64,000 bases of DNA from JBPOFM01 sp051252455 (GTDB lineage Bacteria > Bacteroidota > Bacteroidia > Flavobacteriales > Flavobacteriaceae): contig JBPOFM010000001.1 in assembly GCA_051252455.1 (NCBI GenBank), positions 310,001 to 374,000 on the forward strand, read 5' to 3'. Both the position numbers and the translations under genes were made by a program. Position 1 is the stretch's first letter. Every line of letters begins with the position of its first letter. Below, one piece after another: positions 7,818 to 17,415 of the stretch. The notes below the pieces were generated by a model that was given only the letters and a program-made list of their open reading frames with translations, did no database searches and was not told where the DNA came from.

Positions 7818-10670
7818 ATGTCAGACCAAAAACGCCTTTTCCTTGTCGATGCTTACGCCATGATTTTCCGTGGTTATTATGCCTTAATCAAAAACCCGAG
7901 AGTCAATTCCAAAGGTCAGGACACTTCTGCTATTTTTGGATTTATGAATTCTTTATTGGATGTTATTAAACGGGAGCGACCAGACCATTTGGCAGTGTGT
8001 TTTGACAAAGGTGGAAGTGTAGATAGAGTTGAGATGTACGAGGAATATAAAGCGAATCGCGATGAAACTCCTGAAGGCATAACCTCCGCCATTCCACATA
8101 TTTGTGACATTCTAAAAGCGATGCACGTTCCTATTATGGTTAAGGAAGGTTTTGAAGCGGATGATGTGATTGGAACCTTGTCAAGACAAGCAGAAAAAGC
8201 AGGCTATAAAACCTATATGGTCACACCAGATAAGGATTTTGCCCAGTTGGTGACTGACAATGTGTTTATGTATCGCCCGATGTTTGGAGGCGGATATGAA
8301 ACGTGGGGAATTCCTGAAGTAAAGAAAAAATTCGAAGTTGAAAATCCGATGCAAGTCATTGACTTTTTGGGAATGATGGGCGATTCATCCGATAATATTC
8401 CAGGACTTCCAGGTGTGGGCGAGAAAACCGCAAAGAAATTCATCAAAGAATACGGTAGTATGGAAAACCTTTTGGCAAACACACACGAGCTAAAAGGCAA
8501 AATGAAAGAAAAGATTGAAGAGAACAAGGAATTGGGTATGCTTTCTAAAACCTTGGCCACCATCATGCTTGACGTGCCTGTGGAGTTTCATGAAGAAGAT
8601 TTTGAAATGTCGGAACCTGATATGCCTGCCGTGGAAGCCATATTTCAAGATTTGGAATTCAGACAACTGCTCTCCAATTTCCAAAAAACATTCACTAAAG
8701 ACGAGGCGACGAACCAAATGCCAAAAGGAACATCTGCCTCTAAAGCAACTACTATAACGGTTGCAGAACCATCTTTAGCCGGAAGTGGCCAATTTTCCTT
8801 ATTTGGTGGCGAAGCTTCCACTGCAAAACAAAATGATAAAATATCTGATTTTGCCAGGCAAACGGCTGCAACCAACTCCCATTTCTACCAAAGTGTGGCA
8901 TCTGGGATGGCGACCAGGCTGTTCATCCAAAATTTAATGAAGCAAACCAGTGTCTGTTTTGATACTGAAACCACAGGACTTGACCCAATAAAAGCAGAAT
9001 TAGTTGGTATTGCATTTTCGTGGGTAGTTGGAAAGGGCTTTTACTTGCCATTTCCTGACGATAAAGATGAAGCTCAAGTATTGATTGAACAACTGCGCCC
9101 ATTTTTTGAATCAGAAGCTATTGAAAAAGTTGGTCAGAATTTAAAATATGACATTAAAGTTCTTCATAAATACAACATTCATGTCAAGGGCAAATTATTT
9201 GACACCATGCTAGCACATTATCTCATCAATCCCGATATGCGCCATAACATGAATGTATTGGCAGAAACCTATTTGAACTACACCCCAATAGCCATTGAAG
9301 AATTAATTGGAAAGAAAGGAAAAAATCAGCTTAACATGAGAGATGTTCCTTTAGATAAGCAGACCGAATATGCTGTTGAGGATGCTGACATTACATTACA
9401 ATTAAAAGAACATTTTGAAAAAGAATTGGGCGAAGCCAATACTCATAAACTTTTTAACGAGATTGAAGTTCCATTGTTGCGCGTATTGGCAGCTATGGAA
9501 TTGGAAGGCATCAATCTCGATGAGGATTTTTTGAATTCACTTTCCAAACAGTTGGATTTTGATATCAAAACTCTGGAAGCCAACATTTTTCTGGAAGCAG
9601 GCGAAGAATTCAATATTGGTTCTCCAAAACAGCTGGGAGAAATCTTATTTGACAAAATGAAATTAGTCGATAAACCAAAGAAAACTAAAACAGGACAATA
9701 CGCCACAGGCGAGGATATTTTGAGCTACTTGGCCAATGACCACGAGATTATTCAACATATTTTAGACTATCGCGGGTTGTCTAAATTAAAAAGTACCTAT
9801 GTTGATGCCCTACCAACTCAAGTTGAAAAGTCAACAGGACGCGTACATACCGATTATATGCAAACTGTTGCAGCCACAGGTCGTTTGAGCAGTAACAATC
9901 CGAATTTGCAGAATATTCCAATTCGTACCGAACGTGGGAGGCAAGTTCGAAAAGCATTTATTCCAAGAGATGAAAATTACATTTTGTTGGCGGCTGATTA
10001 TTCGCAGATAGAACTGCGAATTATTGCTGCTTTGAGCGAGGAAGACAATATGATTAATGCCTTTAAAAATGGTGAAGACATTCACAGTTCCACCGCATCC
10101 AAAGTGTTTAATGTGCCAATTGAGGAAGTGACGCGCGAACAGCGTAGCAACGCTAAAACCGTCAATTTTGGAATCATTTATGGTGTTTCCGCATTCGGGT
10201 TGAGCAACCAAACCAATTTGTCACGTGCCGAATCCAAAGAATTGATTGACACCTATTATGCCACCTATCCAAAACTGCGCAACTATATCAGCGAACAGGT
10301 CGATTTCGCACGCGAAAATGGCTATGTACAAACCGTATTAGGTCGTCGTCGCTATTTGAGCGATATCAACTCTCGAAATGCAGTCGTACGAGGTGCCGCC
10401 GAACGAAATGCCGTTAATGCTCCTATCCAAGGAAGTGCAGCCGACATCATCAAAATTGCGATGATTCATATTCATAATAAATTGAATGAAGGCAATTTTA
10501 AAACCAAGATGCTACTTCAAGTGCATGATGAGTTGGTTTTTGATGTCTATAAACCAGAATTGGAAGCCATCAAAAAATTGGTAAAAACCGAAATGGAATC
10601 TGCTTATACCCTGTCTGTGCCGTTGGATGTAGATTTGGGTGTTGGAGTGGATTGGCTGGAGGCACATTGA
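7818..10670 (+). CDS. polA: DNA polymerase I
   Basis: The open frame extends upstream to 7731, but homologous sequence starts at MSDQKRLFLVDAYAMIFRG, so the ATG at 7818 is preferred (950 residues). All three domains are present: the 5'-3' flap exonuclease (GYxxxKxNRDE-like YKANRDETPEG, and GDSSDNIPGLPGVGEKTA); a 3'-5' exonuclease with its acidic residues kept (CFDTETTGLDP, GQNLKYDIKVL, YAVEDADITLQL), so proofreading is probably active; and the polymerase with motif A (AADYSQIELRII), motif B (RSNAKTVNFGIIYG) and motif C (VHDELVFD). It acts in Okazaki fragment maturation and repair. Confidence 0.97.
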   Translation: MSDQKRLFLVDAYAMIFRGYYALIKNPRVNSKGQDTSAIFGFMNSLLDVIKRERPDHLAVCFDKGGSVDRVEMYEEYKANRDETPEGITSAIPHICDILKAMHVPIMVKEGFEADDVIGTLSRQAEKAGYKTYMVTPDKDFAQLVTDNVFMYRPMFGGGYETWGIPEVKKKFEVENPMQVIDFLGMMGDSSDNIPGLPGVGEKTAKKFIKEYGSMENLLANTHELKGKMKEKIEENKELGMLSKTLATIMLDVPVEFHEEDFEMSEPDMPAVEAIFQDLEFRQLLSNFQKTFTKDEATNQMPKGTSASKATTITVAEPSLAGSGQFSLFGGEASTAKQNDKISDFARQTAATNSHFYQSVASGMATRLFIQNLMKQTSVCFDTETTGLDPIKAELVGIAFSWVVGKGFYLPFPDDKDEAQVLIEQLRPFFESEAIEKVGQNLKYDIKVLHKYNIHVKGKLFDTMLAHYLINPDMRHNMNVLAETYLNYTPIAIEELIGKKGKNQLNMRDVPLDKQTEYAVEDADITLQLKEHFEKELGEANTHKLFNEIEVPLLRVLAAMELEGINLDEDFLNSLSKQLDFDIKTLEANIFLEAGEEFNIGSPKQLGEILFDKMKLVDKPKKTKTGQYATGEDILSYLANDHEIIQHILDYRGLSKLKSTYVDALPTQVEKSTGRVHTDYMQTVAATGRLSSNNPNLQNIPIRTERGRQVRKAFIPRDENYILLAADYSQIELRIIAALSEEDNMINAFKNGEDIHSSTASKVFNVPIEEVTREQRSNAKTVNFGIIYGVSAFGLSNQTNLSRAESKELIDTYYATYPKLRNYISEQVDFARENGYVQTVLGRRRYLSDINSRNAVVRGAAERNAVNAPIQGSAADIIKIAMIHIHNKLNEGNFKTKMLLQVHDELVFDVYKPELEAIKKLVKTEMESAYTLSVPLDVDLGVGVDWLEAH

Positions 10671-10694
10671 TTTTTTCAACACAAAAATAATCTC

Positions 10695-11060
10695 ATGAAA
10701 GACACTAGCCATCACGACGAGCGCATCGCAAACATGACATTTGCCTCGGTCTATCCGCATTACGTTACCAAAGTCCAAAAGAAAAATAGAACCAAAGAAG
10801 AATTGCACCAAGTCATAGAATGGCTAACTGGTTTTAGTGAAAAAAAATTAAACGAACTTATAGACACCAAAGTAACTTTCGAAGCATTTTTTGAGCAAGC
10901 TTCATTACATTCTAATGCACATCTGATTAAAGGAGTCATCTGTGGCTATCGTGTGGAAGAGATTGCAAATCCGTTAACACAACAAGTGAGATATCTTGAT
11001 AAACTCGTGGATGAATTGGCAAAAGGACGAAAACTAGAGAAGATCTTACGCGATTCGTAA
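10695..11060 (+). CDS. DUF2200 domain protein
   Basis: A 121-residue soluble protein 24 bp after polA. The whole length matches what is known of DUF2200: MTFASVYPHYVTKVQKKNRT near the N-terminus, IEWLTGF in the middle, and GVICGYRVEEI followed by VRYLDKLVDELAKGRKLEKI at the C-terminus. Family function is not known. It probably shares the polA transcript, but no functional link is implied. Confidence 0.82.
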   Translation: MKDTSHHDERIANMTFASVYPHYVTKVQKKNRTKEELHQVIEWLTGFSEKKLNELIDTKVTFEAFFEQASLHSNAHLIKGVICGYRVEEIANPLTQQVRYLDKLVDELAKGRKLEKILRDS

Positions 11061-11855
11061 TTCAATATAAGCTAAAAATTTCAAACTTTAATCTCAAAAC
11101 TTCTTCCTTCAATTATAACAGGTCTATGACACCCCATTTCAAATTTTCTAATTCTAAAAAAAAGTATCATAATCGACGCATAAAATATCATTTGAAAATC
11201 GATCCCCCAAATGACAGTTCTGAAAAGTATACATCCACCTTGGATAAATTGTACCACTTTTTTTCCTTCCAGACTTATACTTTGGCTTTCTCATGAACGT
11301 CACTTTTTGACAATGTTCATGTTGGCTGTCATTCTCAGCTGCAAAAGATGAAGCTGTTCCTCTAATCATCAACATCATTTCCAGAATAGCTTCCAAATGT
11401 TATATTCAAAAACCTTGCATGTATTCCTCAACAAAATTAAACTTCCAACCCTTTCCTGTATGAACATCAGAGACGTCAAAAGTTCTGATATCTCCATAAA
11501 TAGTACATAAACCTACCTAAAACGGACTATGCCTTTACAATTCATTCCGATTGCAATTGCACAATAATGGCAACAATACAGTCAAAACCTTTTACAGAAT
11601 CTAAACACATAAGGGCATGGCATATTTCCCAAAGATAGGATTTCAAATGAAAGTAAGAATCGAAATTTTGCCTTGTTTTATTATAATATAGCATTGAAAT
11701 ATGAGCTATTGTTAGAAACACTTTTTTAAATACTCTCTTTGACAACGATCAAAGTCTTTCAGGGAAAACCCTTAAAATTAATTTCAATAGTTACCCCGAT
11801 AGAGTCTGTATTTTTTATAATCAACTTTGCGTCATATAAATATAAAAACCAAATC
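11061..11855. other. Gene-poor 795 bp region with possible decayed reverse-strand gene
   Basis: No intact gene is convincing here. Reverse-strand open stretches are short and broken by stops. One, at about 11406-11516, reads IYGDIRTFDVSDVHTGKG followed by WKFNFVEEYMQGF and a stop, with ordinary codon use for this genome. Another at 11154-11396 starts at a TTG and is unrelated to anything I recognise. The pattern would fit a decayed gene, but this is inference. The last 100 bases before 11856 should contain the promoter of the following operon. Confidence 0.4.
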
Positions 11856-12362
11856 ATGAAAAAATTTTTTACAACCTTTTGTTTTGTTGCTTTCTCACTC
11901 TTTTCTCTAAATGCGCAAGAAAATAGCCGCATCGGTGGGTATCTAGCTTACGGATCTGAAATCAAGAATATTGGTTTTGGTCTTAATGCAGAATTTCCAG
12001 TGATGGAACGTCTCACGATTGCCCCCAGTTTTACATTTTTTCTACCTAAAGAAGAAAGTGACCTTATCAAAACGACCATTTTCGAGCTCAACGGAAATGC
12101 TAACTATTATTTTCTGCAAGATGACTCATTCGGATTTTATGGACTTGCAGGTCTAAACTACACAAGCGTTAAGGTGAAAGTGGAAGATCTGGGATTCGGT
12201 TTTGGAGAAACTTCGGCAAGTGAAGGCAAAATTGGTTTTAATATTGGAACCGGTGCCAACTTTAATCTTGGAAAAAACTGGACCCCTTTTGCCGAATTGA
12301 AATATGTGTTGAGCGATTTTGACCAGCTTGTATTTATGGCAGGAGTAAAGTTTAACATTTAA
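11856..12362 (+). CDS. Outer-membrane beta-barrel protein
   Basis: The start is taken at MKKFFTTFCFVAFSLFSLNAQ (11856), which begins a clean signal peptide; the open frame upstream to 11739 lacks such a signal. The 168-residue product alternates amphipathic strands rich in Gly and aromatic residues (GFYGLAGLNYTSVKVKV, NIGTGANFNLGKNWTPFAEL) and ends in a strand with terminal hydrophobic residues (VFMAGVKFNI), as in small OmpA/OmpW-like porin-fold barrels. It is the first gene of a same-strand run of exported proteins. Its cargo or role is unknown. Confidence 0.7.
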   Translation: MKKFFTTFCFVAFSLFSLNAQENSRIGGYLAYGSEIKNIGFGLNAEFPVMERLTIAPSFTFFLPKEESDLIKTTIFELNGNANYYFLQDDSFGFYGLAGLNYTSVKVKVEDLGFGFGETSASEGKIGFNIGTGANFNLGKNWTPFAELKYVLSDFDQLVFMAGVKFNI

Positions 12363-12372
12363 TTGATTTATT

Positions 12373-12939
12373 ATGAAAAAACACATAGCACAGTTATTTA
12401 TGATGGTGATTGCTCTGTCCTTTGTATCGTGTTCAAGTGAGGACGACAGCAATCCAGAAGAGACTATACCAGACCAAAACCCAGCACATAGTTACACCTA
12501 TACAGTTACTGGTAACGATATTGAAGGAGTGTCGTTTATCAAAGAAATTCCTTATGAAGACCATGGTGGTGGAATGGCATATTTTGAACCTGAAAACAAT
12601 TATGTGATGGTTTCTGCTTTACATACCAATAACAATCCAGGAATACGCTCAAATTTTGTATATCTGAACGATGTTATACAGCCATTGGCCATTAATGAAT
12701 CCACAAATCAAAATACGTCGGTCATATTTGTGAATTTTGAGCATCAAGGCCAAAATTACAACTTGGAAAGTGTATCGGGACAATGCACATCACATTTATT
12801 GGAAACGTTTCCTTTTGGGATTACCAATTCTGGAAAGTCGACTTTCAAAATCAGTTTTTCAGGAACTTTCAGAAACATGACCAATCACAGCCAAATCTTT
12901 GAGGTAACCGAAGGAAACATAGAAGTTTATAACAATTAA
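12373..12939 (+). CDS. Lipoprotein, unknown function (paralogue of the next gene)
   Basis: A 188-residue protein with a lipoprotein signal peptide (ALSFVSCSSEDDSN); the acidic stretch after the Cys matches the Bacteroidota export signal that sends lipoproteins to the cell surface. The mature part is beta-rich and unrecognised. Its last third contains SVSGQC followed by FKISFSGTF, matching SGSC and YKLTFTGTF in the next gene, so the two look like diverged paralogues. The gene is 10 bp after the barrel gene and 9 bp before the next one, so an operon is likely. Confidence 0.7.
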   Translation: MKKHIAQLFMMVIALSFVSCSSEDDSNPEETIPDQNPAHSYTYTVTGNDIEGVSFIKEIPYEDHGGGMAYFEPENNYVMVSALHTNNNPGIRSNFVYLNDVIQPLAINESTNQNTSVIFVNFEHQGQNYNLESVSGQCTSHLLETFPFGITNSGKSTFKISFSGTFRNMTNHSQIFEVTEGNIEVYNN

Positions 12940-12948
12940 AAAAAACAT

Positions 12949-13524
12949 ATGAAACGTATAACAAACATCCTTACCCTATTTACGATAGCTTTATTTTCTG
13001 TCTCTTGTTCAAATGATGATAACTCGGAAGATACTCCTGCAGGAGGAGACCATACTTATGATGTGTCCATTACCAATGGTTTTTTGGCGGGAACAGACCT
13101 TACAGGCACCATTTCGAATGAAGATTTTTCAGGAATGTATTTTGATTATGATGGCACTAGAGTGTTAAGTCTCAGTTTGGGTGTGACTGCATCAAACACT
13201 AGTTTTGGAGGTGCTATTGTTCTCGACAATGGACAATCCTCTTCACTGTTAAATGATGAGTATGACACCGAATCTGGCGGCTCAACACTATCTGTTTCTC
13301 TCACAAACAACGGACAACCATTGACCTTTGTAAGTACATCAGGAAGTTGTAGCGTAAGTGATTTACAACCCTACGGCGTACAAGGCGTAGGTATAGGTGG
13401 AGCTACTTATAAACTGACTTTTACTGGCACCTTTAAACAGGCCAATTTTGACGGACTTGAAGAAGATGCACCGATAATTCAGATGAGTGGAACGCTTCAT
13501 ATAAAAAAGCTTATCACAGATTAA
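12949..13524 (+). CDS. Lipoprotein, unknown function (paralogue of the preceding gene)
   Basis: A 191-residue protein with a lipobox (ALFSVSCSNDDNSED) and an acidic surface-export tail after the Cys. The mature region is rich in Gly, Ser and Thr and probably all beta. It shares with the preceding gene the layout of an N-terminal TYxVxxTxxxxxG strand and a C-terminal SGSC...YKLTFTGTF pair. No known domain was recognised. It sits in the middle of a tight run of exported-protein genes. Confidence 0.7.
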   Translation: MKRITNILTLFTIALFSVSCSNDDNSEDTPAGGDHTYDVSITNGFLAGTDLTGTISNEDFSGMYFDYDGTRVLSLSLGVTASNTSFGGAIVLDNGQSSSLLNDEYDTESGGSTLSVSLTNNGQPLTFVSTSGSCSVSDLQPYGVQGVGIGGATYKLTFTGTFKQANFDGLEEDAPIIQMSGTLHIKKLITD

Positions 13525-13537
13525 AAACCCAACAATT

Positions 13538-14431
13538 ATGAAAAATTATAAGTTCAGCCTAGTGTTGCTTGTCTTTTCCCTTTTTTCAATTCCTAACTGT
13601 CAAGCACAATTTTTGGAAAAACTACAAAAGCGAGCAGAAAAGAGAGCGCAGCAACGGGTGGAAAATAAAATAGAAAAGCAGGTAGATAAAACAGTAGATA
13701 GAACAGTGGATGCTCCTGAAAACGCAGTCAAGGAAAACAAGAAGAACAAAAAAACTGATAAAGAAAGCGCCTCTGAAACCAAAAATCAACAACCACTAGA
13801 TTTTAGTTCGTTGATGAATGGTTCACCAGATTTAGAACTGCCCGATTCTTATATGTTTAAGCAGAAAGTAACTTACATCATTGAAGGTCCTGATTCAAAA
13901 CAAACCCACGAAATGACTTATTGGTTTGGCGATGACGAAGCCGTTTTTGGCATAGAACCTGGTTATGATTCCAACTCTATTATTGTTTATGATATGGCGC
14001 AGGATGCTATGTTGATGTTCAGTCAAAAGGAAAAAAACGTACAGGTCATCCCGTTCGGCATGTTTGGATCTATTTACGATAATTCTTCTGATGATGATAC
14101 AGATTTTATATTTAAAGATACAGAAGAAACCAAGAAAATAAATGGTTATACCTGTCAAAAATATTTGATGACTTCTGCAAACATGGAAGGCGAATTCTGG
14201 TTCACAAAAAATATCGACCTTAAAATACCCAGTTTTTCAAAGGCTTTTTTATCAGTCTCAAAAACCTCCAACCAAAAAGTTCCTGACATTGACCAAAGCG
14301 CTCATGGTTTTATGATGGAAATGAAAACCAAAGACAAAACCAGCAAGACTTTGACGCAAATGACGGTAAAGGAAATCACCCCTTATACCTACAATATAAA
14401 AACGACAGACTATAAAAGGGCTGGAATGTAA
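13538..14431 (+). CDS. Exported DUF4412-type protein with charged coiled coil
   Basis: A 297-residue protein. The signal peptide ends at CQAQ; residues 24-90 form a highly charged helix (KLQKRAEKRAQQRVENKIEK and following), a likely coiled coil. Residues 100-297 resemble DUF4412: TYIIEGPDSKQTHEMTYWFG, then INGYTCQKYLMTSANMEGEF and WFTKNIDLKIPSF. That domain is found in Bacteroidota periplasmic proteins of unknown role. It follows the paired lipoprotein genes by 13 bp. Confidence 0.7.
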   Translation: MKNYKFSLVLLVFSLFSIPNCQAQFLEKLQKRAEKRAQQRVENKIEKQVDKTVDRTVDAPENAVKENKKNKKTDKESASETKNQQPLDFSSLMNGSPDLELPDSYMFKQKVTYIIEGPDSKQTHEMTYWFGDDEAVFGIEPGYDSNSIIVYDMAQDAMLMFSQKEKNVQVIPFGMFGSIYDNSSDDDTDFIFKDTEETKKINGYTCQKYLMTSANMEGEFWFTKNIDLKIPSFSKAFLSVSKTSNQKVPDIDQSAHGFMMEMKTKDKTSKTLTQMTVKEITPYTYNIKTTDYKRAGM

Positions 14432-14473
14432 GTCCTTTTGGTTAATGCTTTATAATATTAAAAACACACACCT

Positions 14474-15088
14474 ATGAATGCATTTTTATCAATTTTATGT
14501 TTAGTTCTTGTTGCGTGCAATTCAAAGAATGATAAAAGTGAGGAACGCATAAGTACAAAATCTATTGAAAAATCAACTGAAGATACCATTTCCTATACTA
14601 AAAATACTACAGAACCGAAAACCCAAAAGACTAATATGGCAACCTTCAGTTATAACGACCAAGCCCTTCTGTCACTAACGGATTTTGAATGTAAGGTCTT
14701 TATTTATGAAGCAACCTTGGTGGTACAACTGTTAAATAGTATAGATGCCATCAATATCAGTTTGGGCGGCATCCATCTCTATGAACAAAAACCATATAGA
14801 GGAGATTTCACCATCCAACCAGATGCCAATATGAATACTGCAGTGGCCGCCATACATGCCAACAATCCAGAATCAGGGGAAAAAATAAAGGCGCCTATGT
14901 TTTTTGGCGGTAAAACGACTATAACCAAGTTTAATGCAGATGAAATCCAAATAGAAATAGATGCCCTTGGTGGTTTTTATAGCGATACGGAAAACCCTGC
15001 TAACTGGAAACCTATTAAAGGAAAAATTGTGGTTAAAACACCTCAATTTAATGAACTTGATGTAAAGCTTAAAAACTATTTTTATTAG
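14474..15088 (+). CDS. Lipoprotein, unknown function
   Basis: A 204-residue protein with a lipobox (LCLVLVACNSKNDKSEER); the Lys residues near the Cys make the surface-export signal weaker than in the neighbours. A Ser/Thr/Lys-rich linker follows to about residue 55, then a beta-rich domain of about 150 residues (LSLTDFECKVFIYEATLVVQ, ISLGGIHLYEQ, IQIEIDALGGFYSDTENP). I do not recognise the fold. It is in the same-strand run, 42 bp after the DUF4412 gene. Confidence 0.65.
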   Translation: MNAFLSILCLVLVACNSKNDKSEERISTKSIEKSTEDTISYTKNTTEPKTQKTNMATFSYNDQALLSLTDFECKVFIYEATLVVQLLNSIDAINISLGGIHLYEQKPYRGDFTIQPDANMNTAVAAIHANNPESGEKIKAPMFFGGKTTITKFNADEIQIEIDALGGFYSDTENPANWKPIKGKIVVKTPQFNELDVKLKNYFY

Positions 15089-15186
15089 AGTGAGCAAATC
15101 AACTTATGATAGTTTTAATGCGGTTTAACACACTAATAAAAATTAAACAATGCCAAAAATTGGTAACCTTAAAAAAACAATATTCT

Positions 15187-16803
15187 ATGAAATCCAAAAT
15201 ACCTATTTTATTGACAATGTTTTTTGCTGTTTTTTCAGCTATGGCACAGGATTTTCAGACGATCAATATCAATCCTACGGGAAATTCTAACCCCCAGTTA
15301 CTTACAGAATACAACCACAATTTATATTTCCAAGCATATGACAACACAAATTTAACCGAGGTTTGGATTACGGACGGCACGGAAGCGGGAACACAATTTC
15401 TGAAAGATATTAATCCTATAGGATCTTCCAATCCTTGGGGATTCACTGTATTTAATGACATGTTATATTTTTCAGCCACAGATGGAATCCATGGGACAGA
15501 ACTTTGGGTAACTGATGGTACGGAAGCAGGCACCCAGATGCTCAAAGATATCCATCCTGGAGCGTATGGCTCTTATCCAACCAATTTTACAGTCTGTGGC
15601 CACAAGCTTTATTTTTCAGCAAGTGACGGAATGCACGGTGAAGAGCTTTGGACAACAGACGGAACGCAAGCAGGTACACAGATGATCAGAGATATCTATC
15701 CCGGCGTAGGGTATCCTTATCTGACTAATTTTATTGGATATAATGGCAATCTATATTTTTCAGCTGACGATGGTACTACTGGACCCGAGCTATGGGTTAC
15801 CGATGGGACTGAATTAGGCACACAACTGCTCAAAGACATCCAGCCCGGCACAACAGGGTCTTCTCCTTCTAACTTTACTGTTTTTAATGGTAAACTGTTT
15901 TTTTCGGCTACTGAAAATACATTTGGGAATGAGCTCTGGGTTACGGATGGTTCAGAAGCAGGCACACAACTTCTAATTGACGCCAACCCTATGGGCAGTT
16001 CCGTGCCGACAACACTAACCATCTTTAACAACCATCTTTATTTCAATGTGTTTGGGATGAATGGTTTTGAGTTATGGATATCTGACGGCACAACCTTGGG
16101 CACACAAGTTCTTGTCACTATAAATCCATTTATTATCAACGGTATTTCTTATACCATTTACGTAGAGAGGCTTGTAGAATATGATGGTAAACTTTATTTT
16201 GGAGCAGGTCTGGGAAGAGCCTTGTATGTAACGGATGGTACGATGGCAGGCACACAGGAAGTAAAGCTTATTAATACGACACCAGGCACTCAAAATATAC
16301 CAGGTTCGATGCAGCATCTTACGGTATATAGCGGGAAGCTCTATTTTAGAGCCAACGACGGCACTAATGGGCTTGAACTGTGGGAGAGCGATGGGACTGA
16401 GATTGGCACACGAAAAATAATGCCAGATGATGTAACAGCCACATCCCCATTGTTAGGTGAACCTTATTTTAAAGTTTTTCAGGACAAGTTGTATTTTAGA
16501 GCGAATTATGATGCTACTGGTTCAGAGCTTTGGAAGCTTACTGATGGTACTCTAAATATTGTAGACACAGCAAAAGACCGCCTTGGTTTTTATCCAAATC
16601 CTGTAAACGATATGCTCCATATCACTTCAAAGGACATCATTAATGATGTCACCATCATTGATGTATCGGGCAAAATTGTATATCAAAAAAGTTTTAATAG
16701 CACACACGTAAACATTAGCCTACAGCACCTGCCACAAGCGCTGTACTTAGTGAAAGTCACGAACGAAAGTCAAATCAAAACCATAAAAATAAGCAAGAGT
16801 TAG
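15187..16803 (+). CDS. ELWxxDGTxxGT repeat protein with T9SS sorting domain
   Basis: The start is taken at MKSKIPILLTMFFAVFSAMA (15187), a clean signal peptide; the frame is open to 15106 without one. The 538-residue protein is built of about nine units of roughly 48 residues, each with a core such as LYFSATDGIHGTELWVTDGT followed by xAGTQMLKDI, which is the ELWxxDGTxxGT repeat (likely a beta-propeller). A T9SS type A domain follows (GFYPNPVNDMLHI to KTIKISKS). Function in this family is not established; surface display or release is expected. Confidence 0.85.
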   Translation: MKSKIPILLTMFFAVFSAMAQDFQTININPTGNSNPQLLTEYNHNLYFQAYDNTNLTEVWITDGTEAGTQFLKDINPIGSSNPWGFTVFNDMLYFSATDGIHGTELWVTDGTEAGTQMLKDIHPGAYGSYPTNFTVCGHKLYFSASDGMHGEELWTTDGTQAGTQMIRDIYPGVGYPYLTNFIGYNGNLYFSADDGTTGPELWVTDGTELGTQLLKDIQPGTTGSSPSNFTVFNGKLFFSATENTFGNELWVTDGSEAGTQLLIDANPMGSSVPTTLTIFNNHLYFNVFGMNGFELWISDGTTLGTQVLVTINPFIINGISYTIYVERLVEYDGKLYFGAGLGRALYVTDGTMAGTQEVKLINTTPGTQNIPGSMQHLTVYSGKLYFRANDGTNGLELWESDGTEIGTRKIMPDDVTATSPLLGEPYFKVFQDKLYFRANYDATGSELWKLTDGTLNIVDTAKDRLGFYPNPVNDMLHITSKDIINDVTIIDVSGKIVYQKSFNSTHVNISLQHLPQALYLVKVTNESQIKTIKISKS

Positions 16804-16826
16804 TCATTTATATTTATTAATTGAGG

Positions 16827-16865
16827 TACACGATAACTGCCAAAACTTTTATCGTGTATTTATTT
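16827..16865 (+). terminator. Probable rho-independent terminator
   Basis: A perfect 10 bp stem (TACACGATAA, 16827-16836, with its complement at 16849-16858) with a 12-base loop, followed by the T-rich ATTTATTTC. It lies 23 bp after the ELW-repeat gene and would end that transcript. The U-tract is interrupted, so strength is uncertain. Confidence 0.55.
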
Positions 16866-16895
16866 CAAAAGTTTAACAAATAATTCATTAAAACT

Positions 16896-17345
16896 ATGCA
16901 GCTTAAATTATTTAATATCAGTCTCGTTCTAATTACACTAATTTCATTTTTCTCTTGTGATAAGGACGATGATTCAAACAATGAGGATAAAACGGTCAAC
17001 GAACTCATTCTGGGAAAATGGCAACAAGAAACCATTTATGACCTTCAAGGAAATGATGTCACCGATGAATGCACGCAACAGAATATTATGGAATTTTTTC
17101 CTGATAACACTATGGAATGGTTTTCTTACTCGGAACATGCCGGCAATTGCGCCGAATATTTTTACCATTTATACAATAACGTTACATACACTATCATAAA
17201 CGATTCATTAGTTATTCATTTTGAAAATCTGGATGGAGGCGCTGAAAATGAATTGACTTATACCAATTTTGAAGTTTCTGAAACGCTAATGATTATTCGC
17301 TTGACGGTGGATCATGAAGGTGCAATTTACCGGCGTTTAGAATAA
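16896..17345 (+). CDS. Lipocalin-like lipoprotein
   Basis: A 149-residue protein with a lipobox (LISFFSCDKDDDSNNED) and a strong acidic surface-export signal. The mature part begins with ELILGKWQQETIYD, the GxW motif that opens lipocalin-like domains of Bacteroidota, and continues with MEFFPDNTMEWF and a final strand MIIRLTVDHEGAIYRR, matching small lipocalin_4-type proteins. A ligand cannot be predicted. Confidence 0.72.
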   Translation: MQLKLFNISLVLITLISFFSCDKDDDSNNEDKTVNELILGKWQQETIYDLQGNDVTDECTQQNIMEFFPDNTMEWFSYSEHAGNCAEYFYHLYNNVTYTIINDSLVIHFENLDGGAENELTYTNFEVSETLMIIRLTVDHEGAIYRRLE

Positions 17346-17415
17346 AAACTTTGAAAGTTTTATCTGGTAGCTTTTACCAAAAATCTAAAAACCAAAACTT
17401 AATACACTCCATAAA

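Noticed and set aside
11154..11396. 80-residue reverse frame in the gene-poor region
   Set aside because: It starts at TTG, is preceded at once by a stop, matches no family I recognise and has no promoter or terminator; more likely part of decayed or noncoding sequence.
11542..11745. 67-residue reverse frame upstream of the first barrel gene
   Set aside because: Composition is not protein-like in pattern, and it lies over the likely promoter area of the opposite-strand operon.
11739..11855. Longer N-terminus for the beta-barrel protein at 11856
   Set aside because: The extension has no signal peptide, while MKKFFTTFCFVAFSLFSLNAQ is a standard one.
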